Part shown: piece after piece, positions 46,253-57,465 of the stretch
Layout of the letters: the number at the start of each line of letters is the position of its first letter
How positions within the stretch are numbered: position 1 is the first letter of the stretch
Assembly (NCBI RefSeq): GCF_000699445.3
Contig: NC_067198.1
Location: forward strand, 31,437,536 to 31,501,535
Reading direction: 5' to 3'
DNA length: 64,000 nt
Origin: Schistosoma haematobium
Taxonomy: Eukaryota > Platyhelminthes > Trematoda > Strigeidida > Schistosomatidae
Translations under genes and position numbers: made by a program
Notes under the pieces: model-generated
Told to the model about the DNA's origin: nothing
Seen by the model: the letters and a program-made list of their open reading frames with translations, nothing else
The model's database searches: none

Positions 46253-47706
46253 TCCACGATGATTCATGGCGATGTCTTCAGCTAACACAATCCCTACAAA
46301 CAACCACCTGCTTTATATACAAGACTGAACAACGGGTGCTCTATTCTTAGTCAATACTGGGGCAGAAATCAGCGTTGTACCTCCTGTAAGCGATGAAAGA
46401 AGAGACGTTAATACGTCACTTGTTCTAAAAGCGGCGAACAAATCGGATATTAAAACACAAGGCAAAGGGAAGTTGTTCGTGGATTTTGAACGAGGAGCTT
46501 CTTATCGCTGTGATTTTATTATAGAAGATGTGTCAGTGCCCATAATATGCACTGATTTCCTAGGGAACTACGATCTTCTAGTTGACTCACGACAGCACAC
46601 GACGGAAGTCGAAGCTATCCGAGACTATTCGTTACCCGACTGGCGGAAGAAGTTACGACGATTTCTTGGCTTAATGAATTATTATGGATGGTTTATCGAG
46701 AATTTCGCGGCAATAATGAAAGTATTGAGTGATGCATTGCGTGGACATGCCTGGACATTCCGTATATCAATGGAGGCGATAAAGGTACTCGAAAACGCCA
46801 AGAAGGCACTTAACAAAGAAACTATGCTCAGCTCGGTGGCGCAAAAGTGATATATGATATGTCGACAGGCCGACAGCGATCATTCATCCCAAAACCATTT
46901 CGACGGCAGGTATTTGGAAGTATGCACAATATATCGCATCCAGGAACAGAAGCCATGGTGAAGCTGATCAGTGGACACTTCGTAGTGAGTAATTGGACAC
47001 AGATATGTATGGAGGGTCAAAAAGTCAAGGTTCACTATCACACCAGCTTCGCAGTGGATTCTCTCTCTCGCACTAGAGTCGAACATATACACATCAGTAT
47101 GGTTGGACCGCTACCGGCTTCATATGGATAAAACTATATTTTCACATGCATCGATAGATAAACGCGACGGTCTGTAGCGGTACCGATAAAAGACACATCA
47201 TTCGAATCCGTAGCCAAAGCCCTAGTCGAAAATTGGACTTCTTACTATGCATGCTAGCATTCATAACAACTGATAACAGAACTCAGTTCGAACGTCGCGT
47301 GCTTCAACAACTGATAGAACTCCTAGGAATTAGACGTGTTCACACTACATCCTTTCGTCCGATATCTAGTGTTATGGTTGAACGTTTACACAGGCAGTTA
47401 AAGGCATCTCTAACGACCGTCAGTGTTAGCAACAATTGGACAAATAAGCTACCCCTAGTCATGTTAGGTCTAAGAACAACAATTAAACGAGATATTGGGT
47501 GCTGTTCAGCTGAGTTGATGTACGGAACTACATTATGTTTACTCGGAGAAATTTTCGATACAGGTAAGAGAGTTCTGAGGGATGTAACCAAATACGTACA
47601 GCGACTAAAAGGGCACATGAACTATCTAAAAATAACACTCGCCAGAATACAAGAACACCGAGTGTTTGTGCTGCATTGTATATGTGGTATTTCGATTGGC
47701 AAATAA
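46253..47706 (+). mobile_element. CsRn1-like element, copy 2, LTR and gag deleted
   Basis: Begins at CACGATGATTCATGGCG, which corresponds to 18718 in unit 1, directly after the non-coding block that precedes the LTR there. Protease/RT remnant 46329-46850 (NTG at 46353), integrase 46847-47131 and 47233-47706, with the same lesions as unit 1. Confidence 0.85.
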
Positions 47707-47882
47707 GTCACGTGATAATTAGCCGGACTAAATATTAAAACATGTTTCTTTGACAGGAAGAGTAGGTGAATATACAGGAATAAACCAATGGATTGAATAT
47801 TGGTAGAGAAATATAGAATGAAGACGATATGTTTTATGAGGAGAGATTTTTGGTTTATGTTAATGATAAATAAATATGTTGA

Positions 47883-48425
47883 TTAGTATCTACAGTTATC
47901 GCTATTTTCCTTTTCATTGCTAACACCATGATGGGAGGTTTGGATGTTAGAATTAATTACCTTGTCACTCTGAAATTTCGTTGGTGACGGAGGCGACGAT
48001 GAAGTAGTTCTTCGACAAAAACATGAAAGACATGGTGCATCTGTACTTTCTAAAGTCTCTGAATAAATGAAATTATCAATTGTCACTAGAATACCACCGA
48101 ATACTGCCAAACTACCTACAACATACACCTGTATATGTCTATAAGTTAACTGAGGTACACAGAGTTGTATGCATTGAATGAAGACACCAGTCAAGATTTT
48201 GTCAAACAATGATGCGATCCCATGAACAAATGCTGCTGTGTGTACTTGTTTTACACCGATCAATGTTGCGATCACAACCAATGCTCGAACATTATTGATT
48301 GTGTTTCCAATGCCTAGAATAACTGCAGCAAAATATAGTGCTACGAGGCTTTCGTCGGATGGTTTTAAAGAGTAAGCGATTGTACAAAATACAAGGATAA
48401 GTAGAACACCGACGACTGAGCCAAT
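47883..48425 (-). pseudogene. Orphan copy of MFSD12-like exon 5
   Basis: The whole 543-bp terminal exon is present with its TTTTAG acceptor and TAA stop and remains open. It differs by a few bases: two residues change in the first helix (VLFVLV to VLLILV) and CGG-side changes are silent. Exons 1-4 are not found upstream (48426 onwards is intron 4 up to 49270, then unrelated sequence). So it cannot give a full carrier unless spliced to a foreign exon. The open state suggests a young duplication or an assembly copy more than selection. Confidence 0.8.
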
Positions 48426-49270
48426 CTAAAATTAAAAAGGCATATACGATTTTTAGTGGAACATGTACACACTCAAGAAGATATAAGTTGTACATATCTA
48501 TCATGTGATCATGTTATAAGATAGACAAACGTACTGGGTTCTTCAAAATGCTCATCGAAATTCACGTATGAATAGTAAAGCCATCGCAAGAATATATTGC
48601 ATCAAGTCAAGCCAATCATTGGCAAGATGAGTAATTGATCATTTAGAGTAATATCAACTGGCGATAAACATTTAAAATTCTACTCTGAATACTATAATAC
48701 CATAATGAGTTATGTATGAGTGGTCAGTCTGAATACTATTGTCTCAGTGGTATTATTTATAGCTTTGATTATTCGAATCCTACAGAATGTATCGATTCCG
48801 TGAAGACATCACACACACTCTGTTCACAAGTCCTAGTCAGAATGATATCTATTACTACTGCTTTCTCTCAACTGTCTCCGAAATTTTAAAATGTCAAAGA
48901 ATACAAGATGAGCACCAATGTGTTTGTGAGTTAGCTCTTGCCAAGTTGTGAATTAGAACTCGTTATCTGCATAGTAAATACTCTATGACTTTGCATGATT
49001 CTATTGATAATATCAGTCAGCAACGAAATCCACCTTCACAGTGTCTACTTCGTTTCATTATTCATTAGTGAGTTTTCATCTCTGTGTATTCACTTGTCAA
49101 GACTAACTGACCAACATATGTGAAAAACTGCAGCTACTTAAAACTAATAAGATACAATCCATTGAATGTGGACAAATAATTTCAAGTGATTCGATTGTGT
49201 GTTAGTTGTGTGATGAATTAAGTAAGATTCGAAACTGCTGACGATTGCTTAAGAAATACTGAATTGAACG
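48426..49270. other. Truncated copy of MFSD12-like intron 4
   Basis: Matches 20890 to about 21625. It has about 140 bases between two GAATA motifs (near 48595-48735) that unit 1 lacks, and lacks 13 bases near 48770 that unit 1 has. The match ends after TTGAACGTTGCGTTAC. Confidence 0.75.
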
Positions 49271-49288
49271 TTGCGTTACTTGAGTTAC

Positions 49289-49687
49289 ATGATTTGTTTT
49301 CCTTTGTTATTTCATCCTTTGGTTTGCATAGGATTGATTGTAGTGATTTTGTTGGTTTGTGTGCCACACCTATCAGCGATCAACAAACATATTGAAATCA
49401 ATCCAATTTATCAACCAATCAGGAAAATCATGCATAAATATAGGAACAAAAATCAAACCAATGGGATACACTACCAAAACAAAGAAGTCAACAATGATAA
49501 ATTTAAGGTCAACAAGAACCAATCAACATCGAGGTGCACAGAACAAGCTGTGAAACACATATGGAGAAATTCGAACACTTCACTTCTCTCTGAAGTTTGT
49601 ACTGAATTTGTTTGTCTTGTAAAACGTTCACTAAATGACGGAAATCTGAAAGATTTCATTTTACGTAAACGGATACTTGTTTTGTAA
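49289..49687 (+). CDS. Hypothetical small secreted protein, 132 residues
   Basis: ATG at 49289 begins MICFPLLFHP followed by LVCIGLIVVILLVCVPHLSA, a strong signal peptide with a likely cut after Ala30. The mature part is about 102 residues, Lys/Asn/Arg-rich, with three Cys (83, 104, 109), N-x-S/T sites (55, 78, 96) and basic pairs KR (112-113) and RKR (126-128), and ends at TAA. I do not recognise the family. The dibasic sites would suit a peptide precursor, but this is speculation. An in-frame TTG 18 bases upstream is unlikely to be the start. The last 25 codons and the 3' flank recur in unit 1. It could be one exon of a longer gene, as no second exon is evident. Confidence 0.5.
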   Translation: MICFPLLFHPLVCIGLIVVILLVCVPHLSAINKHIEINPIYQPIRKIMHKYRNKNQTNGIHYQNKEVNNDKFKVNKNQSTSRCTEQAVKHIWRNSNTSLLSEVCTEFVCLVKRSLNDGNLKDFILRKRILVL

Positions 49688-50149
49688 CTCGTGATAAATG
49701 TTGGCTTTCATCTGTGATTAATATACCGTTTTCTTGAATTCACTCTTGATTTTAAACAGATATGAAAAGTGTTTATAGGTCTCGTTTCCTATCTGTTCAA
49801 TCATAACTTCAGTATGAACTCATTAGTTAGTAGTATTATTACACATTTAATTAAGACAATTAACCTTGTAATCCTGAAGTATGTAACAGCAAACTACTAG
49901 TTTGTCTTGTTTACCGATATCGACACTGTTAGGTGGTTTGTTGAGTCATGAATTAACGAGACCTGATCAAGTTAAAATAGTATTTTTCTGAATAACAGTC
50001 TTAGATTTCATGTATGTAAACAAATAAAACACGTTATGTAGATGAGACAGTTGTTGGATAAAAGCATGGTTATACGTCTGTTAATAATACTGACAGGCTG
50101 CATCCAGAAATCAAAGAGATTATAAATATGAATGTAATCTAGTCAGATT
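49688..50149. other. 3' flank of the peptide ORF and diverged unit block
   Basis: 49688-49883 matches 3736-3931 and includes the empty site of the solo LTR (TATG at 49880-49883). 49911-50143 matches 13820-14040 with more differences than other unit copies show. No gene. Confidence 0.65.
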
Positions 50150-50807
50150 CAGATTTGTGTAGTAAGGACAGAAGGCTTACGGCCTATCTTATTCCTTTTC
50201 TAGTATGCTTCTGTGAAAGTCTAGTCTTCTCTTGAATGAGTCAATTAAAGGTGCAGACACCACTGCTTCAGGTAACAGGTTCCAAGTATTGATGACTCGG
50301 TGTGAAAACCTGTATGCGACGGGTATTTTATTCGTTCTCGGCTTTTCTATTCGCCTGCTATATCCTATGAGATGTCCCGATCTAGTGGGAAGAAAAACAG
50401 AGGATATGTTAGGTCCAAAATCATTTCTTAGTTTTCTATCCATCAAACTCAGATCACCTCTCAATCTGTGATAGAACAGAGTAAATAGATCTAGCTTTTA
50501 AAGACGCTCTTTGTATGGTAAACCCCGGAGTTCCGGAATTGTACGAATAGTTGCCCTCCGAGTCACCTTTTAAATAGGGGCTTGCAGTCTGAACGCAGTT
50601 CTCAATCTTAGTTCTCACTAACGTTGTGTATACTGTAGTGAACATGGTAGTATTTAACTTGGTGAGTGTCCGTCTTAAAGCCTGAAGGTTTCCGAACCCC
50701 TTAGCTGCGACCTGCTGGACATGGGCTGTGGTCTAAGAATCGTGACCCACTGTCATCCCAAGAACATTGTGAGACCGGACCACGAGTACGGGTACTTCTC
50801 CTATGCC

Positions 50808-51806
50808 TTACCTAATTACCTTTGTATCCCTAAAGTGCATGCAGACACACTTCGCCACATTGATAGGCATTAAACACTCTTTAGACCAGCTAATCAAAAT
50901 ATTTGAGTCCGCCTGAAGTGCGCATGCGTCTGCGTCCCCTGGTATTTCTCGCCGGATTTTTACATCATTAGAGTATAGCAACATTAGGGAGTCAACTATA
51001 CTTACGAGATCATTTACGTACAGTACAGAAAATAAAGGACCTAGAACAGTACCTTGTGGTAATACACTAAGTACTGGTCTCCAGGTGGAGCGCTTTGATT
51101 TTACACTTAATTTCTGTCCACGACCTACCAGGAAGTCCTTAAGCCATTTTAGGAGAGGCCCGGCAGAGCCTAGATTTTCCAGCTTCAATAACAGTCTATT
51201 TGTTGGCACTTTGTCAAATGCTTTGCTGAAGTCTATGTAGACCACATCCACTGATTTCCCATTGTCTAGAACAATTATACATTTCTCCCTTGCTATGAGG
51301 AGGTTTGTTATGCAAGATAAACCTGTTCTGAAATCATGTTGTTCGTTTTTTAACAAGTTGTTGGTTTCCACAAATGTCATAATGACCTTTTTGAATATTC
51401 TTTCCAGTATTTTAACTACGACACTGGTGAGGCTGACAGGTCTGTAGTTTGATGGAAGTTGTTTTGGTACTGTTTTATGTATTGGAGTGACGGCGGTATC
51501 CTTCCAGTCCGCAGGTAACACACCTTGATCAAGTGACATATTGAGTACCACAGTCAGTGGGGCTGCAGTATATTGCACAATTTGTCTCAGGAATTTGGGG
51601 TGTAGTTCATCCGGTCCTGTTGATCTTTCCGTGTCTAAGGTGATAAAAGCCTTAATTTCATCGTCTTGATCGAAGTCCACGGTCAGCAGATGGTTTGATG
51701 ACTTTGTATATAGGTCTAGTGCTTCTTCTAGAAGAGGTTCACGAGTGAAAACTGCCCCATGATAGTTTGTCGTAGCCTCTGCTTTTTCCTGATCATCCCC
51801 TATCAT
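50808..51806 (-). pseudogene. CR1 reverse transcriptase, copy 3, active site lost
   Basis: 332 open codons: RSTGPDELHP (61-70), YRPVSLTSVVVKI (121-133), QHDFRTGLSCITNLL, VVYIDFSKAFDKV (Asp192), VLPQGTVLGPLF and LLYSNDVKI (277-284). The family YADD motif is YSND here, so one of the two paired catalytic aspartates is gone. It ends at a stop after FRDTKVIR; the C-terminal domain goes on in other frames towards 50189 (PYLKGDSEG, MRGDLSLMDRKL, RFSHRVINTWNLLPEAVV). Confidence 0.88.
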
Positions 51807-52190
51807 TTCAGGTCCACTATCTTCATTAGTTAGGTTGGGAATCCAATACTACATCCTTGTTCTGTACGAGGATAATCTCTTAGGCTGCTTGATTACAGAT
51901 TGTGCCAAGTGCATTTCATATCTTCTCTGAGCTTCCCGGAGTTCAATTTTACACCTATTTCTTACTGACCTATAGCGCTTCATATTACTTGTTGTGCCAA
52001 GACTGATAGCAATGTCCCAATATTTCTTCTTTTGTCTTAGTGAACGTCGAATATCCTGGCCTATCCAGAGATGGCCATGCTTCTTCTTGCTCTTCGGGAC
52101 TGTCGAGGGTATATATGATTGAGTTACCCGATTGTATAACTGCCTGAAATGAGTCCATGCCTCTTCTACTGATGCGCCTGAGTCAAGTTT

Positions 52191-52960
52191 TCAGTCTTCA
52201 TCCGATGCTGCAGAGTTTATCGCCCCCATGTTTGGCTTCCATATGTTATGACGGGCCAGTGCAACTATTTGACAGGCCATCCCAGTCATGAATTTGAACA
52301 AAATGACTGCATGATTGCTCCTCCCTAGAGGTGGTAGGAAGTTCATTCGACCAACGTCATCATCTTCGAAGACTAAGTCCAAGTGAGACGAGAAGCTTCG
52401 TAAATCATATCGGGTGGGATCCCTAATGTGCTGGAATAAATCTAGTGTAATTGAGGTTTCAAACAGTTCGCAACCAAATGACGATATCGATGACCCTACT
52501 TCTAAGTTTACCCAATTTATATACAGTGCAATAAAGTGGCCTACTATAAGGCTTTTACCTCCATTATACCAGGACTTAAGTTTGCTTAGGAGGAAGTCAT
52601 CTACTCCACATTAGGGCCTGTGATATACTACAACTAATTCAATATATTTCTGTTTTCATTCCAGCTTGCAACGCACCGGTTCATATGTCCCCGAATCATG
52701 TGTATGTGTTTCAACAAGTCGTATGGTTAAGGTACTTTTCGTGTACAAGATAACCACGCCTCTACTACGGTTTGATCTGTCAATCCTACGGGATAAAAAC
52801 CAGTCAACTGACTCTCATTATCAGACACTTCTGACGTTAACTATGTTTCTGAGACAGCAATGATATCCGGGTTTTCTATATGCACCACTTTCTTGAGTTC
52901 CGCCATTTTATTGGTACGCTGCGAGCATTTGTTCAGCACACTTCTAATTCTGTGGAGAAA
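52191..52960 (-). pseudogene. CR1 endonuclease domain, copy 3
   Basis: Same decayed endonuclease as copies 1 and 2, SNH in place of SDH. One A is missing in the AAAAAACC run near 52795, which shifts one of the dead frames relative to the other copies. Confidence 0.72.
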
Positions 52961-53605
52961 TTTAGCTTACCACCCATAGTGGTTTGGAGATCGTTTTACT
53001 CCGAACTTTTGCGTTTTGAAAACCTTCAAGTATGAGGTTTCTTTCACCATTTCAGCTGCGCCCATTTATTTATACTTCTGTAGTTCGTCTCTTAATGCGG
53101 TCAACCAGTTTGAGATCCTCACGGACATATATTAGGGATCATATCAGTTTGTGTGATTTTCCTAGTGAAGATGCCACAGGTATTTGGAAGTTGACAACGC
53201 TTTAACCAGTAACACCTTCTAATATGAATTGTACCCACAAAGTGAAATCAAAAGACAGAAGCGAGGAGGTTCAAAGATATATTTGATAGGTTATCAATAT
53301 ATCGAGTATCGACTGATCTAGACTGGCTAGCGATTGCATGGGATGTTGAGCATGGTGTTCTCACTCGTGATCTGGTGCGGATGCATGACCGAGCGCCTTC
53401 AGCTAGGTGAGTCTACTAAAACCAATGTGGTCAGCATCCAATGTCGACGACTTACAGAGCTATTTATTTTGGAGACTTGTTTACCTCTACACTAGTATCA
53501 GGTTTATTTCTCCGGCTGACGCAAAGCTAACCTTCAAGAGGTGGCTTTTCTGAGTACTTTTAGAATCCACCTTTGTCCTATTCTATAGGGCTTACGGATG
53601 CTGAA
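52961..53605 (-). other. 5' part of CR1 copy 3, between ORF1 and endonuclease
   Basis: Corresponds to about 6760-7390 of unit 1. Open frames are short. It ends at GGATGCTG, where ORF1 and the leader are missing. Confidence 0.6.
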
Positions 53606-53852
53606 AGATAAACTCAACGAGGAAAATGAAATACCAGAGCCCTTAGTTTAATTGTATCTCTGTAGGAAAAGTACAGATGTGGAACTTCTCTAAAGAAAAG
53701 CGGTGCTCTTGGGGATTTCTCTAACTGAAATAAATTCAATTAAAGCATAATCAGTAGCCTTGGTGCGTAATACAACGATCACTACTATAAAATATACTCA
53801 GAGGATAAACACCAATATCCTCCATATACAGCACGCGAAATTGTCTTAAATT

Positions 53853-54056
53853 ATTGATTTATATAAATTGACCGGAGTACAAATGAATACGTAAATGAAT
53901 TATGTGATTACATATCTGTTATAAAGGTTTAAAATTGTCATCACAACATAACACAAACAATAGTAAATATTACACTTCTTGTACTAAATGACAGTAGCGA
54001 GAATATCAGGTAATTATCAAAACTCAGTGGATTAATTGGAAGCTTTCTCTCAGCCG
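53853..54056 (+). repeat. Single hybrid copy of the 203-bp direct repeat
   Basis: The left half follows the left repeat of units 1 and 2 (GATTTATATAAATTGACCGG, AAAGGTTT). The right half follows the right repeat (CACAAACAATAG, CTTCTTGTACTAAATGACAG, ATTAATTGGAAGC). Neither the RTE nor the 12-14 kb block lies at this place. Confidence 0.8.
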
Positions 54057-54449
54057 AAAGTACATGATTAGAACCATTCACATTCCCTCGGATGCGGAGA
54101 TGTTGCACTAACATGTAAGACGTGAAAATAACAACTAAACTCATTGCAATTTGATAAACAGATTAGTTTCAGTCCAAGATCACTAGACTTTTGCTGACAT
54201 AATGGACTATAATCATAAGGTTTTCTATAGGATCTAATTATTTATTCATATCAAGTAAACTGTCGTCAAATTTGTTTACGTTTAATTAGAAAAAAATAGT
54301 GTGCGTCATAAGTTCTATCTAGAGAAATATAACATGATAGAATGAAAATAGACAGGCTTATTTGATTTGTGAAAAATGTGGAGCAAAACCTTAGTGCGCA
54401 GTTCATCATTTTGGCCGGTTCACTCAATATACTAAATAATTGCCATCCA

Positions 54450-54665
54450 GTTATTATGAGCAGAGATGGATGGTGGTTAGGAGTGGAATCCAGGATGCGT
54501 GTTTCCTCCGAATTGAGACTCGTCAGTCGGATATCCCTGTGCGGATTGTCTCGATATTGCTGGTTTCAATTTCCGGAGGGAACATCAATTCTGGGATGCA
54601 GATAATTACAAATGATGAGTCTCAAATAGGAGGAAACACGCATCCTGGATTCCACTACTAGTCAA
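54450..54665 (+). repeat. Hammerhead-bearing SINE, unit 3, more complete
   Basis: As 14645-14850 but with AGTGGAATCCAGG kept between GTGGTTAGG and ATGCGTG, so the minus-strand hammerhead has both strands of stem I. Confidence 0.66.
54481..54535 (-). ncRNA. Hammerhead ribozyme-like sequence, type I arrangement
   Basis: On the minus strand: GGGATATCCGA, CTGACGAG, TCTC-AATTC-GGAG, GAAACACGC, ATC, then CTGGATTCCACTCC. AUCCG can pair with the UGGAU after the cleavage triplet (4 Watson-Crick pairs plus a G-U), with an A-C mismatch next to the core. Stem II has 4 pairs and stem III is very short, as in schistosome hammerheads. The core is complete. Activity is uncertain because of the mismatch and because the triplet is AUC and not GUC. 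Confidence 0.5.
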
Positions 54666-55194
54666 CATTCATCTTTGCTTAGAAAACGTTTGCAGTTGAA
54701 AATATGATCAATCTGTAAGTGTAGGGATTTATTCAAGGAGATCGTGTCAGCAAAACAAATTAATTCAATCGTAGACATCAACAAATATTTAACTTATGGT
54801 ATTAAACAACATTGTTTTGAAAGTTGAGAATATCAACTCGTTATCCAGTTGAAAAAATAAACTTAATAGAAATTTTATGTAAACATGAGATAAACTAATA
54901 TTTACAAAGTATGCAGATATCAGGTGTTTGGTTGACATTATTTAAGTCAATAAATATTTAGTTAATCAATAAACTCTCAGTTGTTTCTAGCCTACGTACC
55001 ACTGTGTTTTCTACTTTACTTGAAATATATATTTGTTATTATTTATCCATGATAGTACATTTTAGTTACTATGACAGCAAAACTGATTAGTAAAATATTA
55101 TAATGACTGAATTAGTAAGCAAATAATTTGCCAAATGGCACTAAACCTAATGTGGATCATGATATCGAAATTACTAAACTTATACAAAATACCC
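54666..55194. other. Non-coding block of unit 3, left of the RTE
   Basis: Copy of 14851-15380. No gene. Confidence 0.55.
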
Positions 55195-55210
55195 AACACT
55201 GAATGATTAT

Positions 55211-55672
55211 TTACTTACGCCTGTTGCTTCTCGTGAAGAAGCATGGGCCGCTCACCAGCACTCTCCATCCAACCCTGTCCTGGGTAATCCTTTCCACCTC
55301 ATTCCAGTTGTTATTCATCCTTTTCATATCTGCTTCTATTTCTCGACGTAATGTGTTCTTTGACCTTCTTCTTTTCCGCCATCCTTCAGGATTCCAAGTT
55401 ACAGCTTGCCTCGTGATGCAGTTTGACGATTTGCGTAATGTATGTCCTATCCATTTCCATCGTCTTTTCCTAATTTCCTCTTCAGCTGGAAGTTGGTTTG
55501 TTCTCTCCCACAGAAGGCTATTGCTGATGGTATCCGGCCAATGGATGTTGAGTATCTTGCGTAGACAGCTATTTATAAATACTTGTACTTTCTTGATTGT
55601 GGTTGTTGTAGTTCTCCAAGTTTCAGCTCCGTACAGTAGAACGAACTTCATGTTTGTATTGAAGATTCTCAC
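55211..55672 (-). pseudogene. RTE C-terminal domain, complete in this copy only
   Basis: 153 codons: [80 protein letters not shown], basic [15 protein letters not shown], and a terminal [10 protein letters not shown] just before the tail. This Cys/His/Trp-containing C-terminal region is typical of RTE elements and is the reference for the other fragments in the window. Confidence 0.85.
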
Positions 55673-56624
55673 TTTGATATTGATTGATATACAGTTGTTT
55701 TGAGTTCCATATGTTCTTCAATTGAAGGAATGCTGTCCTTGCTTCGCCAATCCTCTCCTTCACGTCCGCATCTGAACCTCCGTGTTCATCAATGATGCTT
55801 CTCAGGTATGTGAAGGATTCTACATCTTCCAGAGTTTCACCATCAATTGTGATTGGATTGCTGTTTTCCGTTTTGAATTTGAGGACCTTGGTTTTCCCCT
55901 TGTGTATACTGAAGCCTACTGATGCAGAGACTGCTGCTACACTGGCTGTCTTTATCTGCATTTCTTCGTGTGTATGCGATAAGTGGGCTAGGTCATCTAC
56001 GAAGTCCAAATCGTCTAACTGGTTCTGAGCTGTCCATTGTATGCTGTGTTTTCTCTCAGATGTCGAGGTCTTCATAATCCAGTCGATCACCAGAAGAAAG
56101 AGGAAGGGAGAGAGTAGGCGGTCTCGTCTGACTCCGGTCCTTTATTGGAGTGTGTCTGTCAGCTGTCCTCCATGCACGACCTTGAACTGTAGTCCATCGT
56201 GTGAGTTCCGGATAATATTGACAGTCTTCTCAGGAACTCCGTAGTGTCGAACAAGTTTCCATAATGTCCTCCTATCTACACTGTCAAACGTCTTTTCATA
56301 ATCAATGAAGTTGATGCGCAGTGTTGAGTTCCACTCAACTGGTTGTTCGACGATGATCCGTAGTGTTGCAATTTGGTCTGTGCATGACCGATCCTTACGG
56401 AATCCAGCTTGTTGATCTCGAAGTTGAGCGTCTACTGCGTCTTTCATCCAGCTCAGCAATACTCTGTTGATGACTTTCCTTGATACTGACAGTAGTGTGA
56501 TGCCGCTGTAGTTCTCACATTTGCTCAGATCTCCTTTCTTTGGAATCTTCATGAGGTGTCTCTCTTTCCAGTCTGTCGACACTTGTTCTTCCTCCCAAAT
56601 CTTCTTGAACAGAAGGTGAAGCAT
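55623..56624 (-). pseudogene. RTE reverse transcriptase, inverted copy
   Basis: Two pieces in one frame, 56624-56142 and 56090-55623, with the TAA between. Residues identical to copy 2 throughout, including LDFVDDLAHLSH. A frame change leads to the next piece. Confidence 0.88.
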
Positions 56625-57465
56625 GTTTGTAGTTACTTTGATATCTGACTTCAGTGCTTCAGCTGGTATGTTGTCGGGTCATGCTGATTTCCCGTTCTTG
56701 ATTTGTCTGATGGCCTTTCTGATTTCTTCCGTCGTTGGTGGATTGACATCTATAGGAAGATCTGTGTGTGCTGCTTCGATGTCCGGTGGATTCATTGGAG
56801 CCGGCCTATTCAGGAGTTCCTCGAAGTATTCTACTCATCTGTTCCACTGTTGTTGAACTTCAGTGATTAGTCTGTCTTCTTGGTCTTTGACCGGTCTCTC
56901 TGCTTTACTGTATTTCCCTGCTAGTTACTTCGTTGTATCGTAAAGCTGTTTCATATTTCTTTCTCTAGCAGCTTTTTCTGCCGTTGTTGCTAATTCTTCC
57001 ACGTATTTTTTCCTGTCGACTCGAATGCTCATCTTCACTTGCTTGTATGCTTCTATGTATTCAGCTCATGCTTGGACTTTCTCTGCTCGTGTTTGGCTGT
57101 TGTTAATTGCTGTCTTCTTGTTCTTCCTTTCTGTGATCTTGTCCAGTGTTTCTATAGAAATTCATTCCTTATGATGATGCTTCTTAAGGCCCAAAACCTC
57201 TCGACAAGTTGAAGTTAGTGCTTCTTTGATATCTTTCCACTTGTCCTCCATAGCAGTTTCTTCTTCCTTCAGTAGATCCTGTAAGGCTTGGAATCTGTTG
57301 TTGAGAGCTATCTTGAAGGCAGTATTAAACCTTTGTAATGCTGTTTGTCCACTTGTCCAGTTTTTCTTTAGCTTCAGTTTTAAATTGGCTACAACTAGGT
57401 GGTGATCTGAAGCTGTGTCAGCTCCTCTCCTGGTTCTCACATCTTCCATTGTCCTTCGGAATTTC

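Larger units (their letters stand above)
30773..49270 (+). repeat. Segmental duplication: unit 2 of the repeated block
   Basis: Nearly base-for-base repetition of 1-21625, with these events: 84 bases lost at 32627 (SINE head), 1921 bases lost at 34371, about 219 bases more than unit 1 near 39890-40110 (kept RTE sequence), about 1.46 kb lost at 46256 (LTR and gag), and about 140 bases more near 48595-48735. Intervening blocks differ by single substitutions and homopolymer lengths. Confidence 0.95.
50150..53605 (-). mobile_element. CR1-clade element, copy 3, with the most complete 3' end
   Basis: Minus strand order: endonuclease remnant (about 52960-52191), linker, RT (51806-50808), C-terminal pieces (50645-50454 and 50464-50189), and a 3' end near 50150 with AGATTCAGATTT at its edge. 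At the 5' side the element jumps from the equivalent of 7390 to the equivalent of 8398, so ORF1 is missing. Confidence 0.87.

Noticed and set aside
48292..48504. 70-codon minus frame as a separate gene
   Set aside because: It is another frame across the exon 5 copy and its intron; the true frame is VLLILVFCTIAYSLKPSDE.
49271..49288. TTG start for the secreted protein
   Set aside because: The ATG at 49289 starts directly with the signal peptide; eukaryotic initiation at TTG is unlikely.
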